From: Pseudomonas sp. DY-1
GTDB taxonomy: Bacteria > Pseudomonadota > Gammaproteobacteria > Pseudomonadales > Pseudomonadaceae
Reading direction: 5' to 3'
DNA: 64,000 nucleotides
Assembly (NCBI RefSeq): GCF_003626975.1
Contig: NZ_CP032616.1
Location: 3,658,001-3,722,000, forward strand
The position numbers and the translations under genes are program-made. Positions 1-10,300 of the stretch are shown in pieces. Under the pieces are notes generated by a model. That model was not told the DNA's origin, did no database searches, and saw nothing but the letters and a program-made list of their open reading frames with translations. Within the stretch, counting starts at the first letter, position 1. Each line of letters begins with the position of its first letter.

Positions 1-54
1 TCTATCTGACTGACACGGGCGCGTCTTCCGGACGCGCTCCGGGAGGCTGTTGCC

Positions 55-3000
55 GTGAGTTTTTCGCGTTTCTTCGTGGACAGACCGATCTTTGCCTCGG
101 TGCTGTCGATCATTATCTTCGTGGTCGGGTTGATCAGCATTCCGCTGCTACCGGTCAGTGAGTACCCCGAGGTAGTGCTGCCCAGCGTGCTGGTCAGCGC
201 CAGCTATCCGGGAGCCAACCCCAAGACCATTTCCACGACCGTGGCCACGCCATTGGAAGAAGCCATTAACGGCGTCGAGGACATGATCTACATGAAATCA
301 GTCGCCGGCAGTGATGGCAGCCTGGCGCTGACCGTGACCTTTGCGCTGGGCACCGACCCCGACCAGGCCCAGGTGCAGGTGCAGAACCGGGTGTCCCAGG
401 CGCTGCCGCGCTTGCCCGAAGATGTACGCCAACTGGGTGTAACCACCCAGAAGCAGGTACCGAATCTGATGATGGCGGTGCACCTGACCTCGCCGGATGA
501 CAGCCTGGACGCCACCTATATGCGCAACTACGCGGTACTGCATATCCGTGACGAGTTGGCGCGCATTCCCGGTGTGGGTCGGGCGGGTCTGAATGGTTCG
601 GGCGATTACGCCATGCGCCTGTGGATAGATCCGCAGCGCGCCGCTGCGCTGGGCGTCACGGCGGGCGATATCAGTGCCGCCGTGCGCGAGCAGAACGTCC
701 AGGTGTCGGCCGGGCAGATCGGTGCGCCGCCGATGCCGGATGGCTCGGACATGCTGATTTCGATCAACGCCCAGGGCCGCCTGGAGACTGTCGAAGAGTT
801 TGGCAACATCGTATTGAAAACCGGTGAACAAGGCGAAGTCACGCTTCTCAAAGACGTCGCGCGCATCGAACTGGCTGCTTCGCAAGATGCCTTGAGGGCA
901 TTACTGAACGGCCGTCAGGCGGTAGATATTCCGATCTTCCAGGCGCCGGGCTCCAATTCGCTGGATGTGTCGGCCGCTGTGCGCGCGAAAATGACCGAGC
1001 TGCAGGCGGATTTCCCGAAAGGCTTGGCTTGGGAAGTGGTCTACGACCCCACCGTATTTGTCAGTACCTCTATCAAGGCGGTGATAATTACCCTGCTTGA
1101 AGCGGTCGCGCTGGTGGTGCTGGTGGTGATCCTGTTCCTGCAGACCTGGCGCGCGTCCTTGATTCCGCTGCTGGCGGTGCCGGTATCGATTGTCGGTACT
1201 TTTGCGGTGCTGCTGCTGATGGGCTTCTCGATCAATACGCTGACGCTGTTCGCGATGGTACTGGCCATCGGTATTGTGGTCGACGATGCCATCGTGGTGG
1301 TGGAGAACGTCGAGCGTAATATCGAGGCCGGTCTCGCGCCACTGGCCGCCGCGCATCAGGCGATGCGCGAAGTAAGCGGGCCGATCGTGGCCATCAGCCT
1401 GGTGCTCTGCGCGGTGTTTGTGCCCATGGCATTTCTGGACGGTATTACCGGCCAGTTCTACCGTCAGTTCGCGATGACTATTGCCGTTGCCACGGTTATT
1501 TCGGCGATCAACTCACTGACGCTGTCACCCGCTCTGGCGGCGACTTTGCTGAAACCACACGGTGCACCGCCAGATCTGCCGGCGCGCGTCATCAACCGAC
1601 TGTTTGGTTGGATATTCCGTCCATTCAATCGGTTCTTCCTGCGCTATGCGCAGCGCTACGAGTCGCTGGTTGGCCATAGTCTGAGCCGTCGGGGATTGGT
1701 CTTCGGGGTCTATCTCTTGCTGCTCGGTGGTACCGCGTTGATGTTCAACCAGGTGCCTGGCGGTTTTATTCCGACCCAGGACAAGACCTATCTGATCGGC
1801 AGTATTCGCTTGCCCGAAGGGGCATCGCTGGATCGGACCGAAGCGGTGGCCCGGCGAGTCAGTGAAATGGCGATGAAAACCGATGGGGTAAAGCACGCTG
1901 TGGCCTTAGTGGGTTTCAACGCGCTGCAGGGCGCCAACACGCCTAACGTAGGCACCGTGTTTATTCTGTTCGATGATTTCGACGTGCGCGAGCGTACCGC
2001 GCAGGCGATCTCGGATGACCTCAACGCACAGCTGGGCGGCATCAATGAAGGCTTCGCGATTACCTTCATGCCGCCGCCGGTGTTTGGTCTGGGCGCGGGC
2101 TCGGGTTATTCGCTGTATATCCAGGATCGGCTCGGCGCCGGTTACGGCGCACTGCAGACTGCGACCAACGAGCTGGCCCAGGCGTTAAGCAAAACGCCCG
2201 GCATGTTTTACCCGTTCAGTTCGTACCAGGCCAACGTGCCGCAACTGGATGTCGCTATAGACCGCATGCAGGCCAAGGCCCAAGGGGTGCAGCTGGATGA
2301 TCTGTTTGGCAGCCTGCAGCTGTATTTCGGCTCGCAGTACATCAACGACTTCAATCTGTTCGGCCGCACCTACCGGGTGATGGCCCAGGCGGATGCGCAG
2401 TTCCGTGACGACCCCAGTGACCTCGACCACCTCTATACGCGTAACGCGAGTAACGAAATGGTGCCACTCAACACCATGGTGACGCTGCGCGAGAGTTTTG
2501 GGCCTGACCCGGTGATCCGCTACAACGGCTATCCGGCGGCCGACCTGATTGGCCAGTCGAATCCGAGCGTACTTTCTTCGGCGCAGACCCTGGCCGCGGT
2601 GTTGGCCGTGGCGAATGAGGTGTTGCCACCGGGCATGACGCTGGAATGGACTGACCTTAGCTTCCAGCAAGTGACCCAGGGCAATGCGGCGATGGTGGTG
2701 TTCCCGCTGGCGCTGCTGCTGGTGTTCCTGGTGCTTGCGGCGCTGTATGAAAGCTGGGTGATGCCGCTGGCGGTGATCCTGATCGTCCCCATGTGTCTGC
2801 TCGCGGCGCTTTTCGGAGTATGGATGGTCGGTGGCGACAACAACATTTTCGTCCAGGTCGGATTGGTGGTGTTGATGGGGTTGGCATGCAAGAACGCGAT
2901 CCTGATCGTCGAGTTTGCTCGCGAACTGGAAATGCAGGGTCGCGATACCGTCAGCGCAGCATTGGAAGCAAGCCGTCTGCGTCTGCGCCCGATCATCATG

Positions 3001-3231
3001 ACCTCGGTGGCCTTTATCGCGGGTGTCGTGCCGCTGGTGCTGGCGACCGGAGCGGGTGCCGAGGTACGTAACGCCATGGGTATTACGGTGTTTACCGGAA
3101 TGATTGGCGTGACGCTATTCGGCCTGCTGTTGACCCCGGTGTTCTATGTTGCCCTGAGGACGCTGGCCAAGCGCTTTGATGATAAGCCGGAAACGGCAGA
3201 CGCAGAATTGAAAGGAGAGCCACATGCGTAA
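55..3231 (+). CDS. RND multidrug efflux permease (HAE1 family, MexF/MexQ-like)
   Basis: Inner-membrane proton/drug antiporter of a tripartite pump, 1058 aa, a normal family length. The N-terminus (FFVDRPIFASVLSIIIF) is the usual first helix. A hydrophobic block at about residues 340-500 holds the conserved GIVVDDAIVVVENVERN segment in TM4, where the proton-relay Asp pair lies. A second membrane block follows at 870-1035. The start is GTG at 55, preceded by GGGAGG. The 3' end overlaps the outer membrane factor gene by 8 bp. The adaptor gene expected upstream would lie left of the window. The sequence is closest in style to MexF/MexQ, which suggests a MexPQ-OpmE-like pump. The substrate is not readable from sequence. 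Confidence 0.93.
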   Translation: MSFSRFFVDRPIFASVLSIIIFVVGLISIPLLPVSEYPEVVLPSVLVSASYPGANPKTISTTVATPLEEAINGVEDMIYMKSVAGSDGSLALTVTFALGTDPDQAQVQVQNRVSQALPRLPEDVRQLGVTTQKQVPNLMMAVHLTSPDDSLDATYMRNYAVLHIRDELARIPGVGRAGLNGSGDYAMRLWIDPQRAAALGVTAGDISAAVREQNVQVSAGQIGAPPMPDGSDMLISINAQGRLETVEEFGNIVLKTGEQGEVTLLKDVARIELAASQDALRALLNGRQAVDIPIFQAPGSNSLDVSAAVRAKMTELQADFPKGLAWEVVYDPTVFVSTSIKAVIITLLEAVALVVLVVILFLQTWRASLIPLLAVPVSIVGTFAVLLLMGFSINTLTLFAMVLAIGIVVDDAIVVVENVERNIEAGLAPLAAAHQAMREVSGPIVAISLVLCAVFVPMAFLDGITGQFYRQFAMTIAVATVISAINSLTLSPALAATLLKPHGAPPDLPARVINRLFGWIFRPFNRFFLRYAQRYESLVGHSLSRRGLVFGVYLLLLGGTALMFNQVPGGFIPTQDKTYLIGSIRLPEGASLDRTEAVARRVSEMAMKTDGVKHAVALVGFNALQGANTPNVGTVFILFDDFDVRERTAQAISDDLNAQLGGINEGFAITFMPPPVFGLGAGSGYSLYIQDRLGAGYGALQTATNELAQALSKTPGMFYPFSSYQANVPQLDVAIDRMQAKAQGVQLDDLFGSLQLYFGSQYINDFNLFGRTYRVMAQADAQFRDDPSDLDHLYTRNASNEMVPLNTMVTLRESFGPDPVIRYNGYPAADLIGQSNPSVLSSAQTLAAVLAVANEVLPPGMTLEWTDLSFQQVTQGNAAMVVFPLALLLVFLVLAALYESWVMPLAVILIVPMCLLAALFGVWMVGGDNNIFVQVGLVVLMGLACKNAILIVEFARELEMQGRDTVSAALEASRLRLRPIIMTSVAFIAGVVPLVLATGAGAEVRNAMGITVFTGMIGVTLFGLLLTPVFYVALRTLAKRFDDKPETADAELKGEPHA

Positions 3232-4648
3232 GCTGGCAGGGCTCTTTACCATGGCAGCGCTGCTCAGTGCCTGCGCGGTGGGTCCGGACTACCAGGCCCC
3301 GGAGCCGGTGCAGTTGCAGTTGCAGCACTTTTCCCACGATCAAGCGCCGGCTGACGCCCCAGGCACAGTTGTGGCCAGCAACGAGAAGCTCTTCTGGCAG
3401 GGATTTGAAGACCCCCTGCTGGCAGCTTTGATTGAGCAAACTCTGGCTGAAAACCAGAGCCTGCATGCGGCGTTGGCGCGTTATCAGGAGGCCGAAGCGC
3501 TGTTGCGCGGCTCGCGCCGCGATCAGTTGCCGAGTGTCACGGCGGGCGCCGGTGTTGCCGGGCAACGGCTGGCGGAAGTGGAACGCACCCTGCTTGATGA
3601 GCGAAGTGTGGAGCTATATCAGGCAGGTGTCGCGCTAAGCTGGGAACTCGACCTGTTCGGGCGACTGCGCCGCGCCACTGAGGCCAGCGAGGCCGAACTG
3701 CAGGCGGCGGGCGCCGACCGGCAGACACTGCAGGTAGCGCTGGCCGGCCAGATGGCCAGCAGCTATTTCCAACTACGCGGCTTGCAGAAACAGCTGCGGG
3801 TGGCCGAAGAGAATGTCAGTTTGCAGCAGGCATCGCTGGATATTGTTAGCGCGCGATTGGACGCTGGCCGCGGCACCCTGTTTGATCAGGTCCGGGCTCG
3901 CGCTCAGCTGGACGCCACCCGGGCGGTGATTCCGCAGTTGAAAGCAGGTATCGGCGCAGAAATGCATCGCATCGGGGTGCTGACCGGGCAAACGCCTACC
4001 GCTTTGGTTCCTCTGCTACATGTCGCTGCAGATCTGCCTGCCAGTCTTCCATCGATAGCAGCAGGTAGCCCGGGTGACGTGCTGCGGCGGCGTCCGGATA
4101 TTCAGGCTGCCGAGCGGCGCTTGGCCGCAGCCACCGCCCGTATCGGCGTTGCCAGTGCGGACCTGTTCCCGCGCTTTACCCTGGACGGTCTGATCGGTTC
4201 GCTGGCCGGCAATGGCTCGGACCTGTTTACTGGTGGTGCTAGTACTGGTCGCGTGGCTCTGGGGATCGACTGGAGCTTCCTCGACCGGGCCCAGGTGCAG
4301 GCGCGCATCGATGCGGCTGATGCCCAATCCGCCGAGGTGCTGGCCGACTACCGGCAGACAGTGCTACTCGCCTTGGAAGAAACTGAAACCTGGTTGTTGC
4401 GTTATCAGCAGGCGCGTGAGAGAGCAGCATTGCTGCGAAGTGCGACCGACGCCGCCACGCAAGCGGTTGCACAGGCACGTGACCGCTATGACCGGGGCTT
4501 TATCGGTTATTTCGAACTGCTAGCTGCCGAGCAGGAGCTGACCGCGATGCGTGACAGGCTGGTGCAAAGTGAGACGGAAGTGGTACTGGCGATGGTGAAT
4601 GTGTACCGGGCACTGGCTGGAGCTCCGGAGTCCCCGGTTGCCGGCTAG
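3224..4648 (+). CDS. Outer membrane efflux lipoprotein (NodT/OprM family)
   Basis: Outer-membrane channel of the upstream RND pump, 474 aa. The signal peptide ends in a lipobox (LLSAC, Cys at about residue 17) followed by AVGPDY, the standard start of mature OprM-like lipoproteins. Two outer-membrane efflux repeats follow, with the typical SWELDLFGRLRRATEA segment and the DVLRRRPDIQAAERRL motif in the second half. The ATG sits inside the last codons of the permease gene (8-bp overlap), so translation is probably coupled. The closest arrangement known to me is MexQ-OpmE. Downstream lies IS debris, so the operon ends here. Confidence 0.92.
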   Translation: MRKLAGLFTMAALLSACAVGPDYQAPEPVQLQLQHFSHDQAPADAPGTVVASNEKLFWQGFEDPLLAALIEQTLAENQSLHAALARYQEAEALLRGSRRDQLPSVTAGAGVAGQRLAEVERTLLDERSVELYQAGVALSWELDLFGRLRRATEASEAELQAAGADRQTLQVALAGQMASSYFQLRGLQKQLRVAEENVSLQQASLDIVSARLDAGRGTLFDQVRARAQLDATRAVIPQLKAGIGAEMHRIGVLTGQTPTALVPLLHVAADLPASLPSIAAGSPGDVLRRRPDIQAAERRLAAATARIGVASADLFPRFTLDGLIGSLAGNGSDLFTGGASTGRVALGIDWSFLDRAQVQARIDAADAQSAEVLADYRQTVLLALEETETWLLRYQQARERAALLRSATDAATQAVAQARDRYDRGFIGYFELLAAEQELTAMRDRLVQSETEVVLAMVNVYRALAGAPESPVAG

Positions 4649-4689
4649 AAAGCAAAACTCAACCTGCTGCAGATGCACAAAAGCCGCTC

Positions 4690-4925
4690 CCTAGGGAATC
4701 TCCGAACAAGCTCCTAAAAGTGCTGAAATACGCCGGACCATCTGACCCGAGCCACCCATGGACCAAATGAGCTTTTCCGACTTCGAATACGCCGGCAAGC
4801 GCAAGCAGACACACCGCGAACGCTTCCTCGCCGAAATGGATTAGGTTGTGCCTTGGGCTGGCCTGCTGGGCCTGATCGAGACGTTCTACCCCAAGGCCGG
4901 CGGCGGTAGAAAACCTCAACCCCGG
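4690..4925 (+). mobile_element. IS5-family transposase 5' remnant
   Basis: The reading frame from ATG 4758 encodes MDQMSFSDFEYAGKRKQTHR and, after an in-frame TAG at about 4842, VVPWAGLLGLIETFYPKAGG. This is the N-terminus of IS5-type transposases (usually ...FLAEMDQVVPWAGLLALIEPFYPK...). The TAG replaces the expected Gln codon. Homology stops at about 4920, after the GGGRKP segment, so only the first 55 or so codons survive. The upstream stretch from about 4695 (GGGAATCTCCGAACAAG) may be the left terminal end. It also accounts for the 360-base gap between the pump operon and the next gene. Confidence 0.75.
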
Positions 4926-5011
4926 AAGGACTCGGTGCGGTCACTCGACTGCGAAATGCTGAGTCGCGCAACCCTAGTTGCGGGAGCCATTGCAGGGGCC
5001 TGTTCAATCGC

Positions 5012-5809
5012 TCAGAACAGCTCCTGCAGTTGCGTATAGCCCATTGCATTCTCGAACAAGGGCGCCGATTGGCCGTTTTTCAGGAAGTCAGCTGCAACGC
5101 CTTTGGCTCTCCCCCAGACCGCCTGGGCGACTCCGGTGCCTGCACTCAACCGGCGTACGCCCAGCTTGCCGAGCTCGGTGCTATTCGGAAGTCCCAGGAG
5201 TGCCATCACGTTCAGAGGTAGGGGGACTTCTTTGGCGACAGCCTGGATGTCCTCTGCGTTGGCGATACCGGGCAGGAACAGCCCGTCGGCGCCTACATTC
5301 GCGTAGAACTTTCCACGGTTGATCGACTCTTCGAGCTGTTTTGATCGCTCGACCAGGCCGGCGAGGATCACGTCGGTGCGGGCGTTCACGAACAGGTCGA
5401 GACCTGCCTTGGACAGCGCAGAGCGGATGGCTTCGATCTTGATGGCCAGCAACGCCGGATCATCCCGACCGTCTTCGATGTTGATCCCAGCAATACCCAG
5501 ATCCGCAAGGCGCATTACATAGCTCGCGACGACCTTCGGATCATTGGAGTAGCCATTCTCGATATCGAATGTCACTGGCACTGACACCACATGCATGATG
5601 CGGAATGCCAGTGCCGTGACTTCATTGATGGGCAGTTGCCGCCCATCCTGGTAACCCAGCGACCACGCCACGCCCGCGCTGGTGGTGGCGATGGCAGCTG
5701 CCCCTAGGCTCTCGAACAGCCGAGCGCTTCCCGCGTCCCAAGCATTCGGCAGTGCCAATGGTTTGTCCTGGGCATGGAGGTTGCGAAATTTCGCGACTTT
5801 AGTGGCCAT
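5012..5809 (-). CDS. Isocitrate lyase/PEP mutase superfamily protein
   Basis: A 265-aa TIM-barrel protein of the isocitrate lyase/phosphoenolpyruvate phosphomutase superfamily. Family marks are PLALPNAWDAGSARLFE near the N-terminus, TTSAGVAWSLGY, the metal-binding region VPVTFDIENGYS, and GINIEDG. Many members cleave or rearrange C-C or P-C bonds in 2-oxo-acid substrates (methylisocitrate lyase, oxaloacetate decarboxylase), but short uncharacterised ones like this are common and no substrate can be assigned. I use ATG 5809 (MATKVAKF), preceded by AGGAGA, rather than an upstream in-frame ATG at 5884, which would add 25 non-conserved residues running into the neighbouring gene. Confidence 0.82.
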   Translation of the reverse strand: MATKVAKFRNLHAQDKPLALPNAWDAGSARLFESLGAAAIATTSAGVAWSLGYQDGRQLPINEVTALAFRIMHVVSVPVTFDIENGYSNDPKVVASYVMRLADLGIAGINIEDGRDDPALLAIKIEAIRSALSKAGLDLFVNARTDVILAGLVERSKQLEESINRGKFYANVGADGLFLPGIANAEDIQAVAKEVPLPLNVMALLGLPNSTELGKLGVRRLSAGTGVAQAVWGRAKGVAADFLKNGQSAPLFENAMGYTQLQELF

Positions 5810-5849
5810 GACTTTCTCCTGAGATTGATGGGACGCTTCTGGAGAGTGC

Positions 5850-7367
5850 TCAAGATGACGGTTCGCTTGGCTCCGTCTCTTCAACGGACGAGATCACTGG
5901 CTGGGCTTGTTGTGCGGGCGGCGTCGCCGGATTCCAGCCACCACCAAGGGCGCGGAAGACACCCACCGCGGCTCGTGCAGCGTCAGCGCGGTTCGCGTCC
6001 AGTTCATCGCGCGCCGTCAGCAACTGGCGGTTTGCGTCCAGAACATCGGTCAGGGTGATCGAGCCTGCACGGTAAGCCTGTTCGGACAGATTCCGAGATT
6101 TTTCCAGGGCCTCCACTTGCTCCTGCAGCTGCACCACGTGGATTACGGTCTGACCAAGTTGAATGAAGGAGTTCTCCACATCTTCTGCGGCTCGAAGGAC
6201 GGACTGACGATAGATCGCCAGTGCTTCGGCGTTAACTCCGCGAGCTTGTGCGACTTCAGCGTCGACCTTGCCGAAATCGAATAGCCGCCAGCGCAGGCCA
6301 ACTCCGCCAATCGCGGTGAAGGACCTCGAGCTGAAGAGGCTGCCACTCGTACTGTCGAAACCCAATGCTCCGGAAAGCGAGACCTTGGGGTAGTAGTCCG
6401 AGATCGCCGCGCCGATGAGTTCGTTTGAAGCCGCCAATCGGCGTTCAGCCGCGATGACATCGGGGCGTCGTCGGAGCACATCACTGGGCTTTACCTCGCC
6501 TGGAATGCCTGGGACTAACGGGATCTCCGTCACGCGCTCAAGCTTCTTGGCATAGGTTCCGGGTTGTTCGCCCATCAGCACGTCGAGTCGGTTCAGTTGC
6601 TGCTCCAGGGCAATGCGGAGTGGCGGCACTGTCGCTCGAGCGGACTTCAGCAATGCATCGGCTTGAGCCACTTCCAACCCCTGTGCTGCACCCGCTTCAT
6701 AGCGGTCCTGTACCAGTTGCAGCAGATGTTCATCGGTTTCTATTTGCTGCTGCGCAATCGCCAGCCGGGCTTGGTAGCCACGAATCTGGAAGTACGCGTC
6801 GGCCGCATCGGCCGCCACAACGACTCGCGTACCGACCTGTTCAGCCTCGACAGATTGGGCTTCGTTATCAGCAGCCTTGGCGCCGCGACGCAGGCCGCCG
6901 AAGAGGTCGAGTTCCCAGCTCGCTGCAGGACCGATGTTGGTGTCGTGCATGTTCCGATCGAAGCCGGGGCTCTCGCCGGCAACCGTGGCTATGGGGCCGC
7001 GCATGCTCTGGCGTTGAGCCGTGGCTGTAGCCCCCAGATCCACAGTGGGGAAGAGCTGAGCGCCTGCCCCCGAAGCCGTGGCACGAGCCTGACTAACACG
7101 CGCTATGGCGGCTGCCAGGTCCAGGTTTTGACCCAGCGCCCGCTGGACGACGGTAACCAGCATGGGGTCGTTGAAGCCGGTCCACCAACGATCCAGGGGC
7201 GGAGCGTAATGCTCCTTCTTGTTATCCAACTCTCCGGTGTTGTGCAGCGGTGCAAGGTCGGTGGTAGGCGGAATGTAGTCGGGACCGACGGCACAGCCGG
7301 CCAACATGATGCTGACGGTCAGGCCGCTCAAGACAGCCTGGAGCGCCTTTGCATGACGGCGGTTCAT
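5850..7367 (-). CDS. RND efflux outer membrane lipoprotein (NodT family)
   Basis: Third gene of an adaptor-permease-channel operon read leftwards. It is 505 aa with a lipobox LAGC followed by AVGPDY, two outer-membrane efflux repeats, the SWELDLFGGLRRGAKAADNE segment and DVLRRRPDVIAAERRLAASN. Its start codon overlaps the permease stop (ATGA, 7364-7367), so translation is probably coupled. It is longer at both ends than the channel at 3224-4648 and differs clearly from it in sequence, so the two pumps are not a recent duplication. Confidence 0.92.
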   Translation of the reverse strand: MNRRHAKALQAVLSGLTVSIMLAGCAVGPDYIPPTTDLAPLHNTGELDNKKEHYAPPLDRWWTGFNDPMLVTVVQRALGQNLDLAAAIARVSQARATASGAGAQLFPTVDLGATATAQRQSMRGPIATVAGESPGFDRNMHDTNIGPAASWELDLFGGLRRGAKAADNEAQSVEAEQVGTRVVVAADAADAYFQIRGYQARLAIAQQQIETDEHLLQLVQDRYEAGAAQGLEVAQADALLKSARATVPPLRIALEQQLNRLDVLMGEQPGTYAKKLERVTEIPLVPGIPGEVKPSDVLRRRPDVIAAERRLAASNELIGAAISDYYPKVSLSGALGFDSTSGSLFSSRSFTAIGGVGLRWRLFDFGKVDAEVAQARGVNAEALAIYRQSVLRAAEDVENSFIQLGQTVIHVVQLQEQVEALEKSRNLSEQAYRAGSITLTDVLDANRQLLTARDELDANRADAARAAVGVFRALGGGWNPATPPAQQAQPVISSVEETEPSEPSS

Positions 7368-10300
7368 GCCGACCTCCTGCTACTGAGCTTGCGGATGAAG
7401 GTGTAGAAGGCCGGGGTAAACAGCAGACCAAATATGGTCACGCCGAGCATGCCGAAGAACACGGTGGTTCCGAGGGACTGACGCATTTCCGAGCCGGCGC
7501 CGTGGGCAACGACCAGCGGGGCCACCCCTGCGATGAATGCGATGGAGGTCATCAGGATCGGACGCAAACGAGTGCGCGCTGCGTGGACCGCTGCTTCCTC
7601 AGGGCCGATGCCATCCTCGTCCTGGCGCTGCTTGGCGAACTCGACGATCAGGATCGCATTCTTCGCCGCGAGCCCCACCAGCACCACGAATCCAATCTGG
7701 GCCAGGATGTCGATCGGCATGTTGCGCAGGTCCAAGCCGAGCGCGGCTGCGAGCAAGCACATCGGCACGATCATCACGATGGCCAGCGGCAGTCGCCAGC
7801 TCTCGTACTGGGCTGCGAGTACCAGGAACACGAACAGTGCAGAGGCAGCGAAGATCAGCAGGGTGGGAGTACCGGCTTTCTTTTCCTGATACGCCAGGTC
7901 AGTCCACTCGAGACTGATACCCACTGGGAGCACCTGCTTGGCGAGTTCCTCGATGCGTTGCATGGCAGTGCCGGAGGCAAAACCGGGTGCTGCGGCGCCC
8001 AGGATCTCGGAGGCCGGGAACAGGTTGTATCGCGGCACTCGATACGGCGCAGCCTGGTCATTGAAGGACGCTACTGTGCCGATCGGGACCATGTCGCCGC
8101 CGGCGTTACGCACCTTGAGCTGAGAGATGTCTTGCTTGGTCTTGCGGAAGTCCTCGTCTCCTTGAACGACTACTTGGTAAGTACGACCCAGATAGTTGAA
8201 GTCGTTGACGTACTGCGAGCCGAGATACAGCTGCAGGGTCGAGAACACGTCTGGGGGAGTCAGGCCGACCTTCTCAGCTTTCAGGCGATCGATATCCGCA
8301 AAGACGGACGGCGAACCTGCGTTGTAGAGGGTGAACACGCCTGCAAAGGTCGGATCCTGATTAGCGGCAGCGACCAGGTCATTGGTTGCCTTGGCCAGGG
8401 CCTGGGCGCCAAGACCTTCCTTGTCCTTCAGCATCAGCTTGAACCCACCTGCAGCACCCAGCCCCTGTACGGCCGGCGGTTGAATCACCATGACATAGGC
8501 ATCCTTGATGCCTGCCAGGCGTTCGCGCAGTGCTTGCACCATCGACGCTGCATTCACGCCGGGGATGTGCTTGCCGTACAGCGAAGGCAGCGAGGTGAAG
8601 ATGGTGCCCACGTTCGGCGCGACGGTCGAAGTGGCAACGTCGAACCCGCTGATTGCCGAGGTGTGCTCGACGCCAGGGGTGGTCAGGGCAATCTCGTTGA
8701 TCTCGCGAATGACGTTGTCGGTACGTGACAGGCTGGAGCCTGGAGGCAGCATGACGATGATGGCGAGGTAGCCAATGTCCTGGTCCGGAATGAAGCCGGT
8801 GCTCATACGCGACATCTGGAAGCCAGTCAGCCCCATCAGGCCGACGTACACCGCCAGGATGACCGCAGTGGCTCTGACGAAGCGGCTGGTCATCTTGCCG
8901 TAGTGGCTCGACAGCCACTCAAAACTCGCGTTGAAGCGACCGAACAAACCTTTGAGGATTCGGCTGATGCCCCGCGGGCCATGTTCTTCATTCGGTACGT
9001 GAGGCTTCAGGAACGCAGCGCAAAGTGCGGGGCTGAGGGTCAGTGAGACGAACGCCGATATGATCGTCGAAGCGGCAATCGTGATGGCGAACTGTTTGAA
9101 GAACAGACCCATGATGCCGGAGATGAACGCTGCGGGGACGAACACGGCACACAGCGTGAGGGCGATCGCGATCAGAGCACCTGACACCTCGTCCATCGTG
9201 CGGTGGGCCGCCTCGCGAGCTGACATGCCCATGGCCATGTTTCGCTCAACGTTCTCCACCACAACGATGGCGTCGTCGACCACGATACCCACCGCCAGCA
9301 CGAGTCCGAACAGGGACAAGTTGTTGACCGACACACCGAACAACGCCAGGACTGTGAAGGTACCGATGAGCGAGATCGGAATGGCCAGCACCGGGATGAT
9401 GGTTGCGCGCCAGCTTTGCAGAAACAGGTACACAACGCCGACAACCAGGAGAATGGCTTCGAAGATAGTGATGATCACCTTCTCGATGGACTGGCTGACG
9501 AAGGTCGTCGGGTCATAGATGTTCATGTAGTCAATGCCAGTCGGGAAGGTCTTCTTCAGCTCTTCCATCTTGGCCCAGACGGCCTGCTCGACTTCGACCA
9601 CGTCCGCGCCGGGAGTAGCGATCACCCAGAAAGGAGCCGAGATGTGACGGTCGGCGTAGGCAAGCGAACCGTAGTCCATCGAGCCCAGTTCGACCCGCCC
9701 TATATCTTGAATCCGAGTGACGCGTCCCTGATCGTCAGCTTTGATGATGATGTTGCCAAACTGCTCGGGCGTGGTGAGCCGTCCGAGTGCTTCGACGTTG
9801 ATCTGGTAGGCGGCATCGCTGGCTACCGGCGGCTGATTGAGCACGCCCGCAGAGACTTGGGCGTTCTGGGCACGGAGGGCCGCAAGGATCTCGCTGGCGC
9901 TTATGTTGTAGGAAGCAGCTTTGTCCGGGTCGATCCAGATCCGCATGGCGTATTGACGTTCGCCGAGGACCCAGAAGTCCGCCACACCAGGAAGGCGAGC
10001 AATTTCGTCTCGAATGCGCAGTGTGTAGTTCGACAGGTATTCCACATCACGCGATCCATCCGGCGAGTACATGTGCACGCCGAGCAGGAGGGCAAGAATA
10101 GTCTTCTTTACTTGAACACCCTGTTGCTGAACCTCTTGAGGCAGCCGCGACAGGGCATCTTGCACACGGTTTCGCGTGAGCATCAGCGCCAGGTTCGGGT
10201 CAGTGCCGATCTTGAAGATCACCGTGATGTTGAGCTGGCCGTTACCGGTCGACTGGCTGCTGATGTACTCCATGTTCTCGACGCCGTTGATAGCTTGCTC

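Noticed and set aside
7349..8728. Long open frame (459 codons) on the plus strand
   Set aside because: It is antisense to the RND permease, His/Gln/Arg-rich, with no ribosome site or family features; a shadow of GC-rich codon usage.
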